The position numbers and the translations under genes are program-made. Under the pieces are notes generated by a model. That model was not told the origin of the DNA and searched no databases. It saw nothing but the letters and a program-made list of their open reading frames with translations. Shown in pieces: positions 19,763 to 33,100 of a DNA stretch of 64,000 bases; the stretch's first letter is position 1; each line of letters opens with the position of its first letter. Source of the DNA: Agriotes lineatus (Eukaryota > Arthropoda > Insecta > Coleoptera > Elateridae). The stretch spans positions 1 through 64,000 of the forward strand of contig CALNHX010002698.1 in assembly GCA_940337035.1 (NCBI GenBank), in the 5' to 3' direction.

Positions 19763-19891
19763 GTAACGTTATTCGCTTTCTACATTACTCGAGAATTTTA
19801 AAGAACTCGCTCCTAACGTCGCTCGTTCATTCAAACTATTCTCTTGTAATGTAAAAACCTTGATAACGTTACTTGTATCGTAAATTACTAT
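19763..19891 (-). mobile_element. Truncated hairpin MITE next to gypsy
   Basis: On the minus strand it starts ATAGTAATTTACGATACAAG, the same end as the element at 60497, and folds back through CGAGCGACGTTAGGAGCGAG. It stops inside its returning arm (AACGTTAC) exactly where the gypsy 3' LTR begins. On its other side it joins the satellite at AAAATTACTGC. Confidence 0.65.
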
Positions 19892-22800
19892 AAAATTACT
19901 GCTTCAGGATCTTATTAGATGCCGTATTAAATTAATGCGAAACTCAGAAAGCAGCTACAGCAAACGGTGGCGATTAGCAGCCCTATTTGTTTGCTTCGAA
20001 TTTTCAAATCGGCAATATAAAGCTTCTCGCTCCTTCTCGGTTTCGCATTCAATTTTCTACAATCCAGAAATTCGAACATGGCGGTTGTACAACATCGATG
20101 GAGTTAGATAAAATTTATTTTTATTCAATATTAATCCTGCGAGTGTCATAGCTCTCATTTCTGCAGTAATATAGATAAAATTACTGCTTCAGGATCCTAT
20201 TAAATGCCGTATTAAATTAATGCAAAGATCCGAAAGCAGCCACAGAAAACGGTGGCGATTAGCAGCCCTATTTGTATGCTTCCAATTAGCAAATCGGCAA
20301 TATAGAACTTTTCCCTACTTCGTGGTGTCGCATTCAATTTTCTACAACCCAGAAGTTGGAACATGGTGGTTGTACAACATCGATGGAGTTAGATAAAATT
20401 TATTTTTATTCTATATTAATCCTGCGGGTGTCATAGCTCGCGTTTCTACAGTAATATAGTTAAAATTACTGCTTCAGGAACCTATTAGATGCCGTATTAA
20501 ATTAATGCGAAGCTCGGAAAGAAGCCACAGCAAACGGTGGTGATTAGCAGCTCTATTTTTTTGCTTCGGAATTTGCCAATCGGCAATATAAAGCTTCTCC
20601 CTTCTTCGCGGTGTCGCATTCAATTTTCTACAACCCAGAAATTCGAAAATGGCGGTTGTACAACATCGATGAAGTTAGATAAAATTTATTTTTGTTCAAT
20701 ATTAATCCTGCCAGTGTTATAGCTCTCGTTTCTATAGTAATATATTTAAAATTACTGCTTCAGGATCTTATTAGATGCCGTATTAAATTAATGCGAAACT
20801 CAGAAAGCAGCTACAGCAAACGGTGGCGATTAGCAGCCCTATTTGTTTGCTTCGAATTTTCAAATCGGCAATATAAAGCTTCTCGCTCCTTCTCGGTTTC
20901 GCATTCAATTTTCTACAATCCAGAAATTCGAACATGGCGGTTGTACAACATCGATGGAGTTAGATAAAATTTATTTTTATTCAATATTAATCCTGCGAGT
21001 GTCATAGCTCTCATTTCTGCAGTAATATAGATAAAATTACTGCTTCAGGATCCTATTAAATGCCGTATTAAATTAATGCAAAGATCCGAAAGCAGCCACA
21101 GAAAACGGTGGCGATTAGCAGCCCTATTTGTATGCTTCCAATTAGCAAATCGGCAATATAGAACTTTTCCCTACTTCGTGGTGTCGCATTCAATTTTCTA
21201 CAACCCAGAAGTTGGAACATGGTGGTTGTACAACATCGATGGAGTTAGATAAAATTTATTTGTATTCTATATTAATCCTGCGGGTGTCATAGCTCGCGTT
21301 TCTACAGTAATATAGTTAAAATTACTGCTTCAGGAACCTATTAGATGCCGTATTAAATTAATGCGAAGCTCGGAAAGAAGCCACAGCAAAAGGTGGTGAT
21401 TTTTTTTGCTTCGAATTTGCCAATCGGCAATATAAAGCTTCTCCCTACTTCGCGGTGTCGCATTCAATTTTCTACAACCCAGAAATTCGAAAATGGCGGT
21501 TGTACAACATCGATGAAGTTAGATAAAATTAATTTTGTTCAATATTAATCCTGCCAGTGTTATAGCTCTCGTTTCTGTAGTAATATATTTAAAATTACTG
21601 CTTCAGGATCTTATTAGATGCCGTATTAAATTAATGCGAAGCTCGGAAAGAAGCCACAGCAAACGGTGGTGATTAGCAGCTCTATTTTTTTGCTTCGGAA
21701 TTTGCCATTCGGCAATATAAAGCTTCTCCCTACTTCGCGGTGTCGCATTCAATTTTCTACAACCCAGAAATTCGAAAATGGCGGTTGTACAACATCGATG
21801 AAGTTAGATAAAATTTATTTTTGTTCAATATTAATCCTGCCAGTGTTATAGCTCTCGTTTCTATAGTAATATATTTAAAATTACTGCTTCAGGATCTTAT
21901 TAGATGCCGTATTAAATTAATGCGAAACTCAGAAAGCAGCTACAGCAAACGGTGGCAATTAGCAGCCCTATTTGTTTGCTTCGAATTTTCAAATCGGCAA
22001 TATAAAGCTTCTCGCTCCTTCTCGGTTTCACATTCAATTTTCTACAATCCAGAAATTCGAACATGGCGGTTGTACAACATCGATGGAGTTAGATAAAATT
22101 TATTTTTATTCAATATTAATCCTGCGAGTGTCATAGCTCTCATTTCTGCAGTAATATAGATAAAATTACTGCTTCAGGATCCTATTAAATGCCGTATTAA
22201 ATTAATGCAAAGATCCGAAAGCAGCCACAGAAAACGGTGGCGATTAGCAGCCCTATTTGTATGCTTCCAATTAGCAAATCGGCAATATAGAACTTTTCCC
22301 TACTTCGTGGCGTCGCATTCAATTTTCTACAACCCAGAAGTTGGAACATGGTGGTTGTACAACATCGATGGAGTTAGATAAAATTTATTTTTATTCTATA
22401 TTAATCCTGCGGGTGTCATAGCTCGCGTTTCTACAGTAATATAGTTAAAATTACTGCTTCAGGAACCTATTAGATGCCGTATTAAATTAATGCGAAGCTC
22501 GGAAAGAAGCCACAGCAAAAGGTGGTGATTAGCAGCTCTATTTTTTTGCTTCGAATTTGCCAATCGGCAATATTAAGCTTCTCCCTACTTCGCGGTGTCG
22601 CATTCAATTTTTTACAATCCAGAAATTCAAACATGGCGGTTGTACAACGTCGATGGAGTTAGATAAAATTTATTTTTATTCAATATTAATCCTGCGAGTG
22701 TCATAGCTCTCGTTTCTACAGTAACATCGTTAAAATTACTGCTTCAGGAACCTATTAGATGCCGTATTAAATTAATGCGAAACTCAGAAAGCAGCTACAG

Positions 22801-25800
22801 CCAACGGTGGCGATTAGCAGCCCTATTTGTTTGCTTCCAATTTGCAAATCGGCAATATAGAACTTTTCCCTACTTCGTGGTGTCGCATTCAATTTTCTAC
22901 AACCCAGAAGTTGGAACATGGTGGTTGTACAACATCGATGGAGTTAGATAAAATTTATTTTTATTCTATATTAATCCTGCGGGTGTCATAGCTCGCGTTT
23001 CTACAGTAATATAGTTAAAATTACTGCTTCAGGAACCTACTAGATGCCGTATTAAATTAATGCGAAGCTCGGAAAGAAGCCACAGCAAAAGGTGGTGATT
23101 TTTTTTGCTTCGAATTTGCCAATCGGCAATATAAAGCTTCTCCCTACTTCGCGGTGTCGCATTAAATTTTCTACAACCCAGACATTCGAAAATGGCGGTT
23201 GTACAACATCGATGAAGTTAGATAAAATTAATTTTGTTCAATATTAATCCTGCCAGTGTTATAGCTCTCGTTTCTATAGTAATATATTTAAAATTACTGC
23301 TTCAGGATCTTATTAGATGCCGTATTAAATTAATGCGAAGCTCGGAAAGAAGCCATAGCAAACGGTGGTGATTAGCAGCTCTATTTTTTTGCTTCGGAAT
23401 TTGCCAATCGGCAATATAAAGCTTCTCCCTACTTCGCGGTGTCGCATTCAATTTTCTACAACCCAGAAATTCGAATGGCGGTTGTACAACATCGATGAAG
23501 TTAGATAAAATTTATTTTTGTTCAATATTAATCCTGCCAGTGTTATAGCTCTCGTTTCTATAGTAATATATTTAAAATTACTGCTTCAGGATCTTATTAG
23601 ATGCCGTATTAAATTAATGCGAAACTCAGAAAGCAGCTACAGCAAACGGTGGCGATTAGCAGCCCTATTTGTTTGCTTCGAATTTTCAAATCGGCAATAT
23701 AAAGCTTCTCGCTCCTTCTCGGTTTCGCATTCAATTTTCTACAATCCAGAAATTCGAACATGGCGGTTGTACAACATCGATGGAGTTAGATAAATTTATT
23801 TTTATTCAATATTAATCCTGCGAGTGTCATAGCTCTCATTTCTGCAGTAATATAGATAAAATTACTGCTTCAGGATCCTATTAAATGCCGTATTAAATTA
23901 ATGCAAAGATCCGAAAGCAGCCACAGAAAACGGTGGCGATTAGCAGCCCTATTTGTATGCTTCCAATTAGCAAATCGGCAATATAGAACTTTTCCCTACT
24001 TCGTGGTGTCGCATTCAATTTTCTACAACCCAGAAGTTGGAACATGGTGGTTGTACAACATCGATGGAGTTAGATAAAATTTATTTTTATTCTATATTAA
24101 TCCTGCGGGTGTCATAGCTCGCGTTTCTACAGTAATATAGTTAAAATTACTGCTTCAGGAACCTATTAGATGCCGTATTAAATTAATGCGAAGCTCGGAA
24201 AGAAGCCACAGCAAAAGGTGGTGATTTTTTTTGCTTCGAATTTGCCAATCGGCAATATAAAGCTTCTCCCTACTTCGCGGTGTCGCATTCAATTTTCTAC
24301 AACCCAGAAATTCGAAAATGGCGGTTGTACAACATCGATGAAGTTAGATAAAATTAATTTTGTTCAATATTAATCCTGCCAGTGTTATAGCTCTCGTTTC
24401 TGTAGTAATATATTTAAAATTACTGCTTCAGGATCTTATTAGATGCCGTATTAAATTAATGCGAAGCTCGGAAAGAAGCCACAGCAAACGGTGGTGATTA
24501 GCAGCTTTATTTTTTTGCTTCGGAATTTGCCAATCGGCAATATAAAGCTTCTCCCTACTTCGCGGTGTCGCATTCAATTTTCTACAACCCAGAAATTCGA
24601 AAATGGCGGTTGTACAACATCGATGAAGTTAGATAAAATTTATTTTTGTTCAATATTAATCCTGCCAGTGTTATAGCTCTCGTTTCTATAGTAATATATT
24701 TAAAATTACTGCTTCAGAATCTTATTAGATGCCGTATTAAATTAATGCGAAACTCAGAAAGCAGCTACAGCAAACGGTGGCTATTAGCAGCCCTATTTGT
24801 TTGCTTCGAATTTTCAAATCGGCAATATAAAGCTTCTCGCTCCTTCTCGGTTTCACATTCAATTTTCTACAATCCAGAAATTCGAACATGGCGGTTGTAC
24901 AACATCGATGGAGTTAGATAAAATTTATTTTTATTCAATATTAATCCTGCGAGTGTCATAGCTCTCATTTCTGCAGTAATATAGATAAAATTACTGCTTC
25001 AGGATCCTATTAAATGCCGTATTAAATTAATGCAAAGATCCGAAAGCAGCCACAGAAAACGGTGTCGATTAGCAGCCCTATTTGTATGCTTCCAATTTGC
25101 AAATCGGCAATATAGAACTTTTCCCTACTTCGTGGTGTCGCATTCAATTTTCTACAACCCAGAAGTTGGAACATGGTGGTTGTACAACATCGATGGAGTT
25201 AGATAAAATTTATTTTTATTCTATATTAATCCTGCGGGTGTCATAGCTCGCGTTTCTACCGTAATATAGTTAAAATTACTGCTTCAGGAACCTACTAGAT
25301 GCCGTATTAAATTAATGCGAAGCTCGGAAAGAAGCCACAGCAAAAGGTGGTGATTTTTTTGCTTCGAATTTGCCAATCGGCAATATAAAGCTTCTCCCTA
25401 CTTCGCGGTGTCGCATTAAATTTTCTACAACCCAGACATTCGAAAATGGCGGTTGTACAACATCGATGAAGTTAGATAAAATTAATTTTGTTCAATATTA
25501 ATCCTGCCAGTGTTATAGCTCTCGTTTCTATAGTAATATATTTAAAATTACTGCTTCAGGATCTTATTAGATGCCGTATTAAATTAATGCGAAGCTCGGA
25601 AAGAAGCCACAGCAAACGGTGGTGATTAGCAGCTCTATTTTTTTGCTTCGGAATTTGCCAATCGGCAATATAAAGCTTCTCCCTACTTCGCGGTGTCGCA
25701 TTCAATTTTCTACAACCCAGAAATTCGAAAATGGCGGTTGTACAACATCGATGAAGTTAGATAAAATTTATTTTTGTTCAATATTAATCCTGCCAGTGTT

Positions 25801-28800
25801 ATAGCTCTCGTTTCTATAGTAATATATTTAAAATTACTGCTTCAGGATCTTATTAGATGCCGTATTAAATTAATGCGAAACTCAGAAAGCAGCTACAGCA
25901 AACGGTGGCGATTAGCAGCCCTATTTGTTTGCTTCGAATTTTCAAATCGGCAATATAAAGCTTCTCGCTCCTTCTCGGTTTCGCATTCAATTTTCTACAA
26001 TCCAGAAATTCGAACATGGCGGTTGTACAACATCGATGGAGTTAGATAAAATTTATTTTTATTCAATATTAATCCTGCGAGTGTCATAGCTCTCATTTCT
26101 GCAGTAATATAGATACAATTACTGCTTCAGGATCCTATTAAATGCCGTATTAAATTAATGCAAAGATCCGAAAGCAGCCACAGAAAACGGTGGCCATTAG
26201 CAGCCCTATTTGTATGCTTCCAATTAGCAAATCGGCAATATAGAACTTTTCCCTACTTCGTGGTGTCGCATTCAATTTTCTACAACCCAGAAGTTGGAAC
26301 ATGGTGGTTGTACAACATCGATGGAGTTAGATAAAATTTATTTTTATTCTATATTAATCCTGCGGGTGTCATAGCTCGCGTTTCTACAGTAATATAGTTA
26401 AAATTACTGCTTCAGGAACCTATTAGATGCCGTATTAAATTAATGCGAAGCTCGGAAAGAAGCCACAGCAAAAGGTGGTGATTTTTTTTTGCTTCGAATT
26501 TGCCAATCGGCAATATAAAGCTTCTCCCTACTTCGCGGTGTCGCATTCAATTTTCTACAACCCAGAAATTCGAAAATGGCGGTTGTACAACATCGATGAA
26601 GTTAGATAAAATTAATTTTGTTCAATATTGATCCTGCCAGTGTTATAGCTCTCGTTTCTGTAGTAATATATTTAAAATTACTGCTTCAGGATCTTATTAG
26701 ATGCCGTATTAAATTAATGCGAAGCTCGGAAAGAAGCCACAGGAAACGGTGGTGATTAGCAGCTCTATTTTTTTGCTTCGGAATTTGCCAATCGGCAATA
26801 TAAAGCTTCTCCCTACTTCGCGGTGTCGCATTCAATTTTCTACAACCCAGAAATTCGAAAATGGCGGTTGTACAACATCGATGAAGTTAGATAAAATTTA
26901 TTTTTGTTCAATATTAATCCTGCCAGTGTTATAGCTCTCGTTTCTACAGTAATATATTTAAAATTACTGCTTCAGGATCTTATTAGATGCCGTATTAAAT
27001 TAATGCGAAACTCAGAAAGCAGCTACAGCCAACGGTGGCAATTAGCAGACCTATTTGTTTGCTTCGAATTTTAAAATCGGCAATAGAAAGCTTCTAGCTC
27101 CTTCTCGGTTTCAAATTCAATTTTCTACAATCCAGAAATTCGAACATGGCGGTTGTGCAACATTGATGGAGTTAGATAAAATTTATTTTTATTCAATATT
27201 AATCCTGCGATTGTCATAGCTCTCATTTCTGCAGTAATATAGTTAAAATGACTGCTTCAGGATCCTATTAGATGCCGTTTTAAATTAATGCGAAGCTCCG
27301 AAAGCAGCCACAGAAAACGGTGGCGATTAGCAGCCCTATTTGTATGCTTTTAATGTGTAAATCGGCAATATAGAACTTTTCCCTACTTCGCGGTGTCACA
27401 TTCAATTTTCTACAACCCAGAAATGCGAACCTGGCGGTTGTACAACATCGATGGAGTTAGATAAAATTTATTTTTATTTAATATTAATCCTGCGATAGTC
27501 AAAGCTCTCGTTTCTACAGTAATATAGTTAAAATTACTGCTTCAGGATCTAAGTAGATGCCGTATTAGATTAATGACAAGCTCGGAAAGCAGCCACAGCA
27601 AACGGTGGCGATTAGCAGCCCTATTTGCTTGCTTCGAATTTGTAAATCGGCAATATAGAGCTTCTCCCTACTTCGCGGTGTCGCATTCAATTTTCTACAA
27701 CCCAGAAATTCGAACATGGCGGTTGTACAACATCGATGGAGTTAGATAAAATTTATTTTTATTCAATATTAATCCTACGAGTGTCATAGCTCGCGTTTCT
27801 ACAGTAATATCGTTAAAATTACTGCTTCAGGATCTAAGTAGATGCCGTATTAGATTAATGACAAGCTCGGATAGCAGCCACAGCAAACGGTGGCGATTAG
27901 CAGCCCTATTTGCTTGCTTCGAATTTGTAAATCGGCAATATAGAGCTTCTCCCTACTTCGCGGTGTCGCATTCAATTTTCTACAACCCAGAAATTCGAAC
28001 ATGGCGGTTGTAGAACATCGATGGAGTTAGATAAAATTTATTTTTATTCAATATTAATCCTGCGATAGTCATAGCTCGCGTTTCTACAGTAATATAGTTA
28101 AAATTACTGCTTCAGGATCTAAGTAGATGCCGTATTAGATTAATGACAAGCTCGGAAAGCAGCCACAGCAAACGGTGGCGATTAGCAGCCCTATTTGCTT
28201 GCTTCGAATTTGTAAATCGGCAATATAGAGCTTCTCCCTACTTCGCGGTGTCGCATTCAATTTTCTACAACCCAGAAATTCGAACATGGCGGTTGTACAT
28301 CATCGATGGGGTTAGATAAAATTTATTTTTATTCAATATTAACCCTGCAAGTGTCATAGCTCTCATTTCTGCAGTAATATAGTTAAAATTACTGCTTCAG
28401 GATCTAAGTAGATGCCGTATTAGATTAATGACAAGCTCGGAAAGCAGCCACAGCAAACGGTGGCGATTAGCAGCCCTATTTGTATGCTTCCAATTTGCAA
28501 ATCGGCAATATAGAATTTTTCCCTACTTCGCGGTGTCCCATTCAATTTTCTACAACCCAGAAATTCGAAAATGGCGGTTGTAAAACATTGATGGAGTTAG
28601 ATAAAATTTATTTTTATTTAATATTAATCCTGCGATAGTCAAAGCTCTCATTTCTACAGTAATATAGTTAAAATTACTGGTTCAGGATCTACTTAGATGC
28701 CGTACTAAACTAATGCGAAGCTCCGAAAGCAGCCACAGAAAACGGTAGCGATTAGCAGCCCTATTTGCTTGCTTCGAATTTGTAAATCGGCAATATAGAG

Positions 28801-29741
28801 CTTCTCCCTACTTCGCGTTGTCGCATTCAATTTTCTACAACCTAGAAATTCGAACATGGCGGTTGTACAACATCGATGGAGTTAGATAAAATTTATTTTT
28901 ATTCAATATTAATCCTGCAAGTGTCATAGCTCTCATTTCTACAGTAATATATTTAAAATTACTGGTTCAGGATCTACTTAGATGCCGTACTAAACTAATG
29001 CGAAGCTCCGAAAGCAGCCACAGAAAACGGTAGCGATTAGCAGCCCTATTTGCTTGCTTCGAATTTGTAAATCGGCAATATAGAGCTTCTCCCTACTTCG
29101 CGTTGTCGCATTCAATTTTCTACAACCCAGAAATGCGAACGTGGCTGTTGTACAACATCGATGGAGTTAGATAAAATTTATTTTTATTAAATATTAATCC
29201 TGCGATAGTCAGCTCTCGTTTCTACAGTAATATATTTAAAATTACTGCTTCAGGATCTTATTAGATGCCGTATTAAATTAATGCGAAACTCAGAAAGCAG
29301 CTACAGCAAACGGTGGCGATTAGCAGCCCTATTTGTTGGCTTCGAATTTTCAAATCGGCAATATAAAGCTTCTCGCTCCTTCTCGGTTTCGCATTCAATT
29401 TTCTACAATCCAGAAATTCGAACATGGCGGTTGTACAACATCGATGAAGTTAGATAAAATTTATTTTTGTTCAATATTAATCCTGCCAGTGTTATAGCTC
29501 TCGTTTCTACAGTAATATATTTAAAATTACTGCTTCAGGATCTTACTAGATGCCGTATTAAATTAATGCGAAACTCAGAAAGCAGCTACAGCAAACGGTG
29601 GCGATTAGCAGCCCTATTTGTTTGCTTCGAATTTTCAAATCGGCAATATAAAGCTTCTCGCTCCTTCTCGGTTTCGCATTCAATTTTCTACAATCCAGAA
29701 ATTCGAACATGGCGGTTGTACAACATCGATGAAGTTCGATA
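19892..29741 (+). repeat. ~285-bp satellite array, block 1
   Basis: Tandem monomers, spacing measured on TTACTGCTTCAGG as 285, 285 and 273 bp at 20752, 21037, 21322 and 21595. Each has AAACGGTGGCGATTAGCAGC, TCGGCAATATA, CATTCAATTTTCTACAA and GGCGGTTGTACAACATCGAT. The 273-bp form lacks the AGCAGCTCTAT segment. Several subtypes alternate in fixed order: near-identical units recur at 1129 bp (20692 to 21821), 1697 bp (21821 to 23518) and 1128 bp (23518, 24646, 25774), so higher-order repeats of about four and six monomers are present. The 91-codon frames that recur here end at the shared GTTAGATAA and are not genes. Confidence 0.95.
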
Positions 29742-30188
29742 ATAGTATATTATGTATCAAGTTTTATAAACGTTATTTTAGTCACGAGTTTCATTAATCA
29801 CGAGCGAAGCGCAGCGGAGCGAGTGTTTAATAAAATGAGTGACTAATAAGGTTATAAAACGAGTTGCATACTATACTTTTTCTACGACCACAAATTTAGA
29901 GAATATAACATCATATTATTTCATTAAAATTTTGACATTTATTATATTAGGTTAAATTATGCTTGACAAACGTCAAAGTGACGGTTGAAAACTAACTTGA
30001 TTTTAGTTTTGGCTGTGGCTAATAAAGCAAATACTATTTGAACCTAACTTCACCCCATGACTAAAACATCGTTGCCAATTTCAGCTCATGACTAAGAGGC
30101 TCTTTAGTCATAGGTTATGAAGGCATGATTAAAAGGTCACTTAGCGACGTGTATGTTAGTATGTTAAATGGCATTTTAGTTACAGGAG
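29742..30188 (+). mobile_element. ~447-bp hairpin element in the satellite
   Basis: Interrupts a monomer after GTTCGATA. It begins ATAGTATATTATGTATCAAG, has a hairpin whose core is CGAGCGAAGCGCAGCGGAGC and returns near TGCATACTATAC, then runs to GTTACAGGAG. Related to the element at 60497 (same left end, hairpin plan and similar right end). Possible 6-bp flank TCGATA/TAGAAA is diverged. Non-coding. Confidence 0.75.
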
Positions 30189-33100
30189 TAGAAAAAATTT
30201 ATTTTTGTTCAATATTAATCCTGCCAGTGTTATAGCTCTCGTTTCTACAGTAATATATTTAAAATTACTGCTTCAGGATCTTATTAGATGCCGTATTAAA
30301 TTAATGCGAAACTCAGAAAGCAGCTACAACAAACGGTGGCGATTAGCAGCCCTATTTGTTTGCTTCGAATTTTCAAATCGGCAATATAAAGCTTCTCGCT
30401 CCTTCTCGGTTTCGCATTCAATTTTCTACAATCCAGAAATTCAAACATGGCGGTTGTACAACATCGATGAAGTTAGATAAAATTTATTTTTGTTCAATAT
30501 TAATCCTGCCAGTGTTATAGCTCTCGTTTCTACAGTAATATATTTAAAATTACTACTTCAGGATCTTATTAGATACCGTATTAAATTAATGCGAAACTCA
30601 GAAAGCAGCTACAACAAACGGTGGCGATTAGCAGCCCTATTTGTTTGCTTCGAATTTTCAAATCGGCAATATAAAGCTTCTCGCTCCTTCTCGGTTTCGC
30701 ATTCAATTTTCTACAATCCATAAATTCGAACATGGCGGTTGTACAACATCGATGGAGTTAGATAAAATTTATTTTTATTCAATATTAATCCTGCGAGTGT
30801 CATAGCTCTCATTTCTGCAGTAATATAGATAAAATTACTGCTTCAGGATCCTATTAGATGCCGTATTAAATTAATGCAAAGATCCGAAAGCAGCCACAGA
30901 AAACGGTGGCGATTAGCAGCCCTATTTGTATGCTTCCAATTTGCAAATCGGCAATATAGAACTTTTCCCTACTTCGCGGTGACACATTCAGTTTTCTACA
31001 ACCCAGAAATTCGAACATGGCGGTTGTACAACATCGATGGAGTTTTAAATTATTGCGAAGCTCCAAAAGCAGCCACAGAAAACGGTGGCGATTAGCAGCC
31101 CTATTTGCTTGCTTCGAATTTGTAAATCGGCAATATAGAGCTTCTCCCTACTTCGCGTTGTCGCATTCAATTTTCTACAACCCAGAAATTCGAACATGGC
31201 GGTTGTACAACATCGATGGAGTTTTAAATTATTGCGAAGCTCCAAAAGCAGCCACAGAAAACGGTGGCGATTAGCAGCCCTATTTGTATGCTTCCAATTT
31301 GCAAATCGGCAATATAGAACTTTTCCCTACTTCGCGGTGACACATTCAATTTTCTACAACCCAGAAATGCGAACGTGGCGGTTGTACAACATCGCTGGAG
31401 ATAGATAAAATTTATTTTTATTTAATATTAATCCTGCGATCGTCAAAGCTCTCATTTCTACAGTAATGTAGTTAAAATTACTGCTTAAGGATCTACTTAG
31501 ATGCCGTATTAAATTAATGCGAAAGTCGGAAAGTAGCCACAGCAAACGGTGGCGATTAGCAGCCCTATTTGTTTGCCTCGAATTTGCAAATCGTCAAAAT
31601 AAAGCTTCTCCCTACTTCGCGGTGTTGCATTTAATTTTCTACAACCCATAAATACGAACATGGCGGATGTACAACGTCGATGGAGTTAGATGAAATTAAT
31701 TTTTATTTAATATTAATCCTGCGATAGTCAAAGCTCTCGTTTCTACAGTAATATAGTTAAAATTACTGCTTAAGGATCTACTTAGATGCCGTATTAAATT
31801 AATGCGAAAGTCGGAAAGTAGCCACAGCAAACGGTGGCGATTAGCAGCCCTATTTGTTTGCCTCGAATTTGCATATCGTCAAAATAAAGCTTCTCCCTAC
31901 TTCGCGGTGTGGCATTAAATTTTCTACAACCATGAAATTCGAACATGGCGGTTGTACAACGTCAATGGAGTTAGATACAATTTATTTTTATTCAATAGTA
32001 ATCCTGCGGGTGTTATAGCTCTCGTTTCTTCAGTAATATAGTTAAAATTACTGCTTCAGGATCTACTTAGATGCCGTATTAAATTAATGCGAAGGTCGGA
32101 AGTCAGCCACAGCAAACGGTGGCGATTAACAGCCCTATTTGTGTGCTTCCAATTTGCAAATCGGCAATATAGAACTTTTCCCTACTTCGCGGTGTCACAT
32201 TCAATTTTCTACAACCCAGAAATGCGAACGTGGCGGTTGTGCAACATCGATGGAGTTAGATAAAATTTATTTTTATTTAATATTAATCCTGCGATAGTCA
32301 AAGCTCTCGTTTCTACAGTAATATAGTTAAAATTACTGCTTCAGGATCTACTTAGATGCCGTTTTAAATTAATGCAAAGGTCGGCAAGCAGCCACATCAA
32401 ACGGTGGCGATTAGCAGCCCTATTTGTTTGCTTCGAATTTGTAAATCGGCAATATAGAACTTTTCCCTACTTCGCGGCATCACATTCAATTTTCTACAAC
32501 CCAGAAAGGCGAAAATGGCGGTTGTAGAACATCGATGGAGTTAGATAAAATTTATTTTTATTTAATATTAATCCTGTGATAGTCAAAGCTCTCGTTTCTA
32601 CAGTAATATAGTTAAAATTACTGCTTCAGGATCTACTTAGATGCCGTATTAAATTAATGCGAAGGTCGGAGAGCAACCACAGCAAACGGTGGCGATTAGC
32701 AGCCCTATTTGTTAGCTTCGAATTTGTAAATCGGTAATATAGAGCTTCTCCCAACTTCGCGGTGTCGCATACAATTTTCTACAACCCATAAATGCGAACG
32801 TGGCGGTTGTACAACATCGATGGAGTTAGATAAATTTTATTTTTATTTAATATTCGTCCTGCAATAGTCAAAGCTCTCGTTTCTACAGTAATATAGTTAA
32901 AATTACTGCTTCAGGATCTTAGTAGATGCCGCATTAAATTAATGACAAGCTCCGAAAGCAGCCACAGAAAACAGTGGCGATTAGCAGCCCTATTTGTATG
33001 CTTCTAATTTGCAAATCGGCAATATAGAACTTTTCCCTACTTCGCGGCATCACATTCAATTTTCTACAACCCAGAAAGGCGAAAATGGCGGTTGTAGAAC

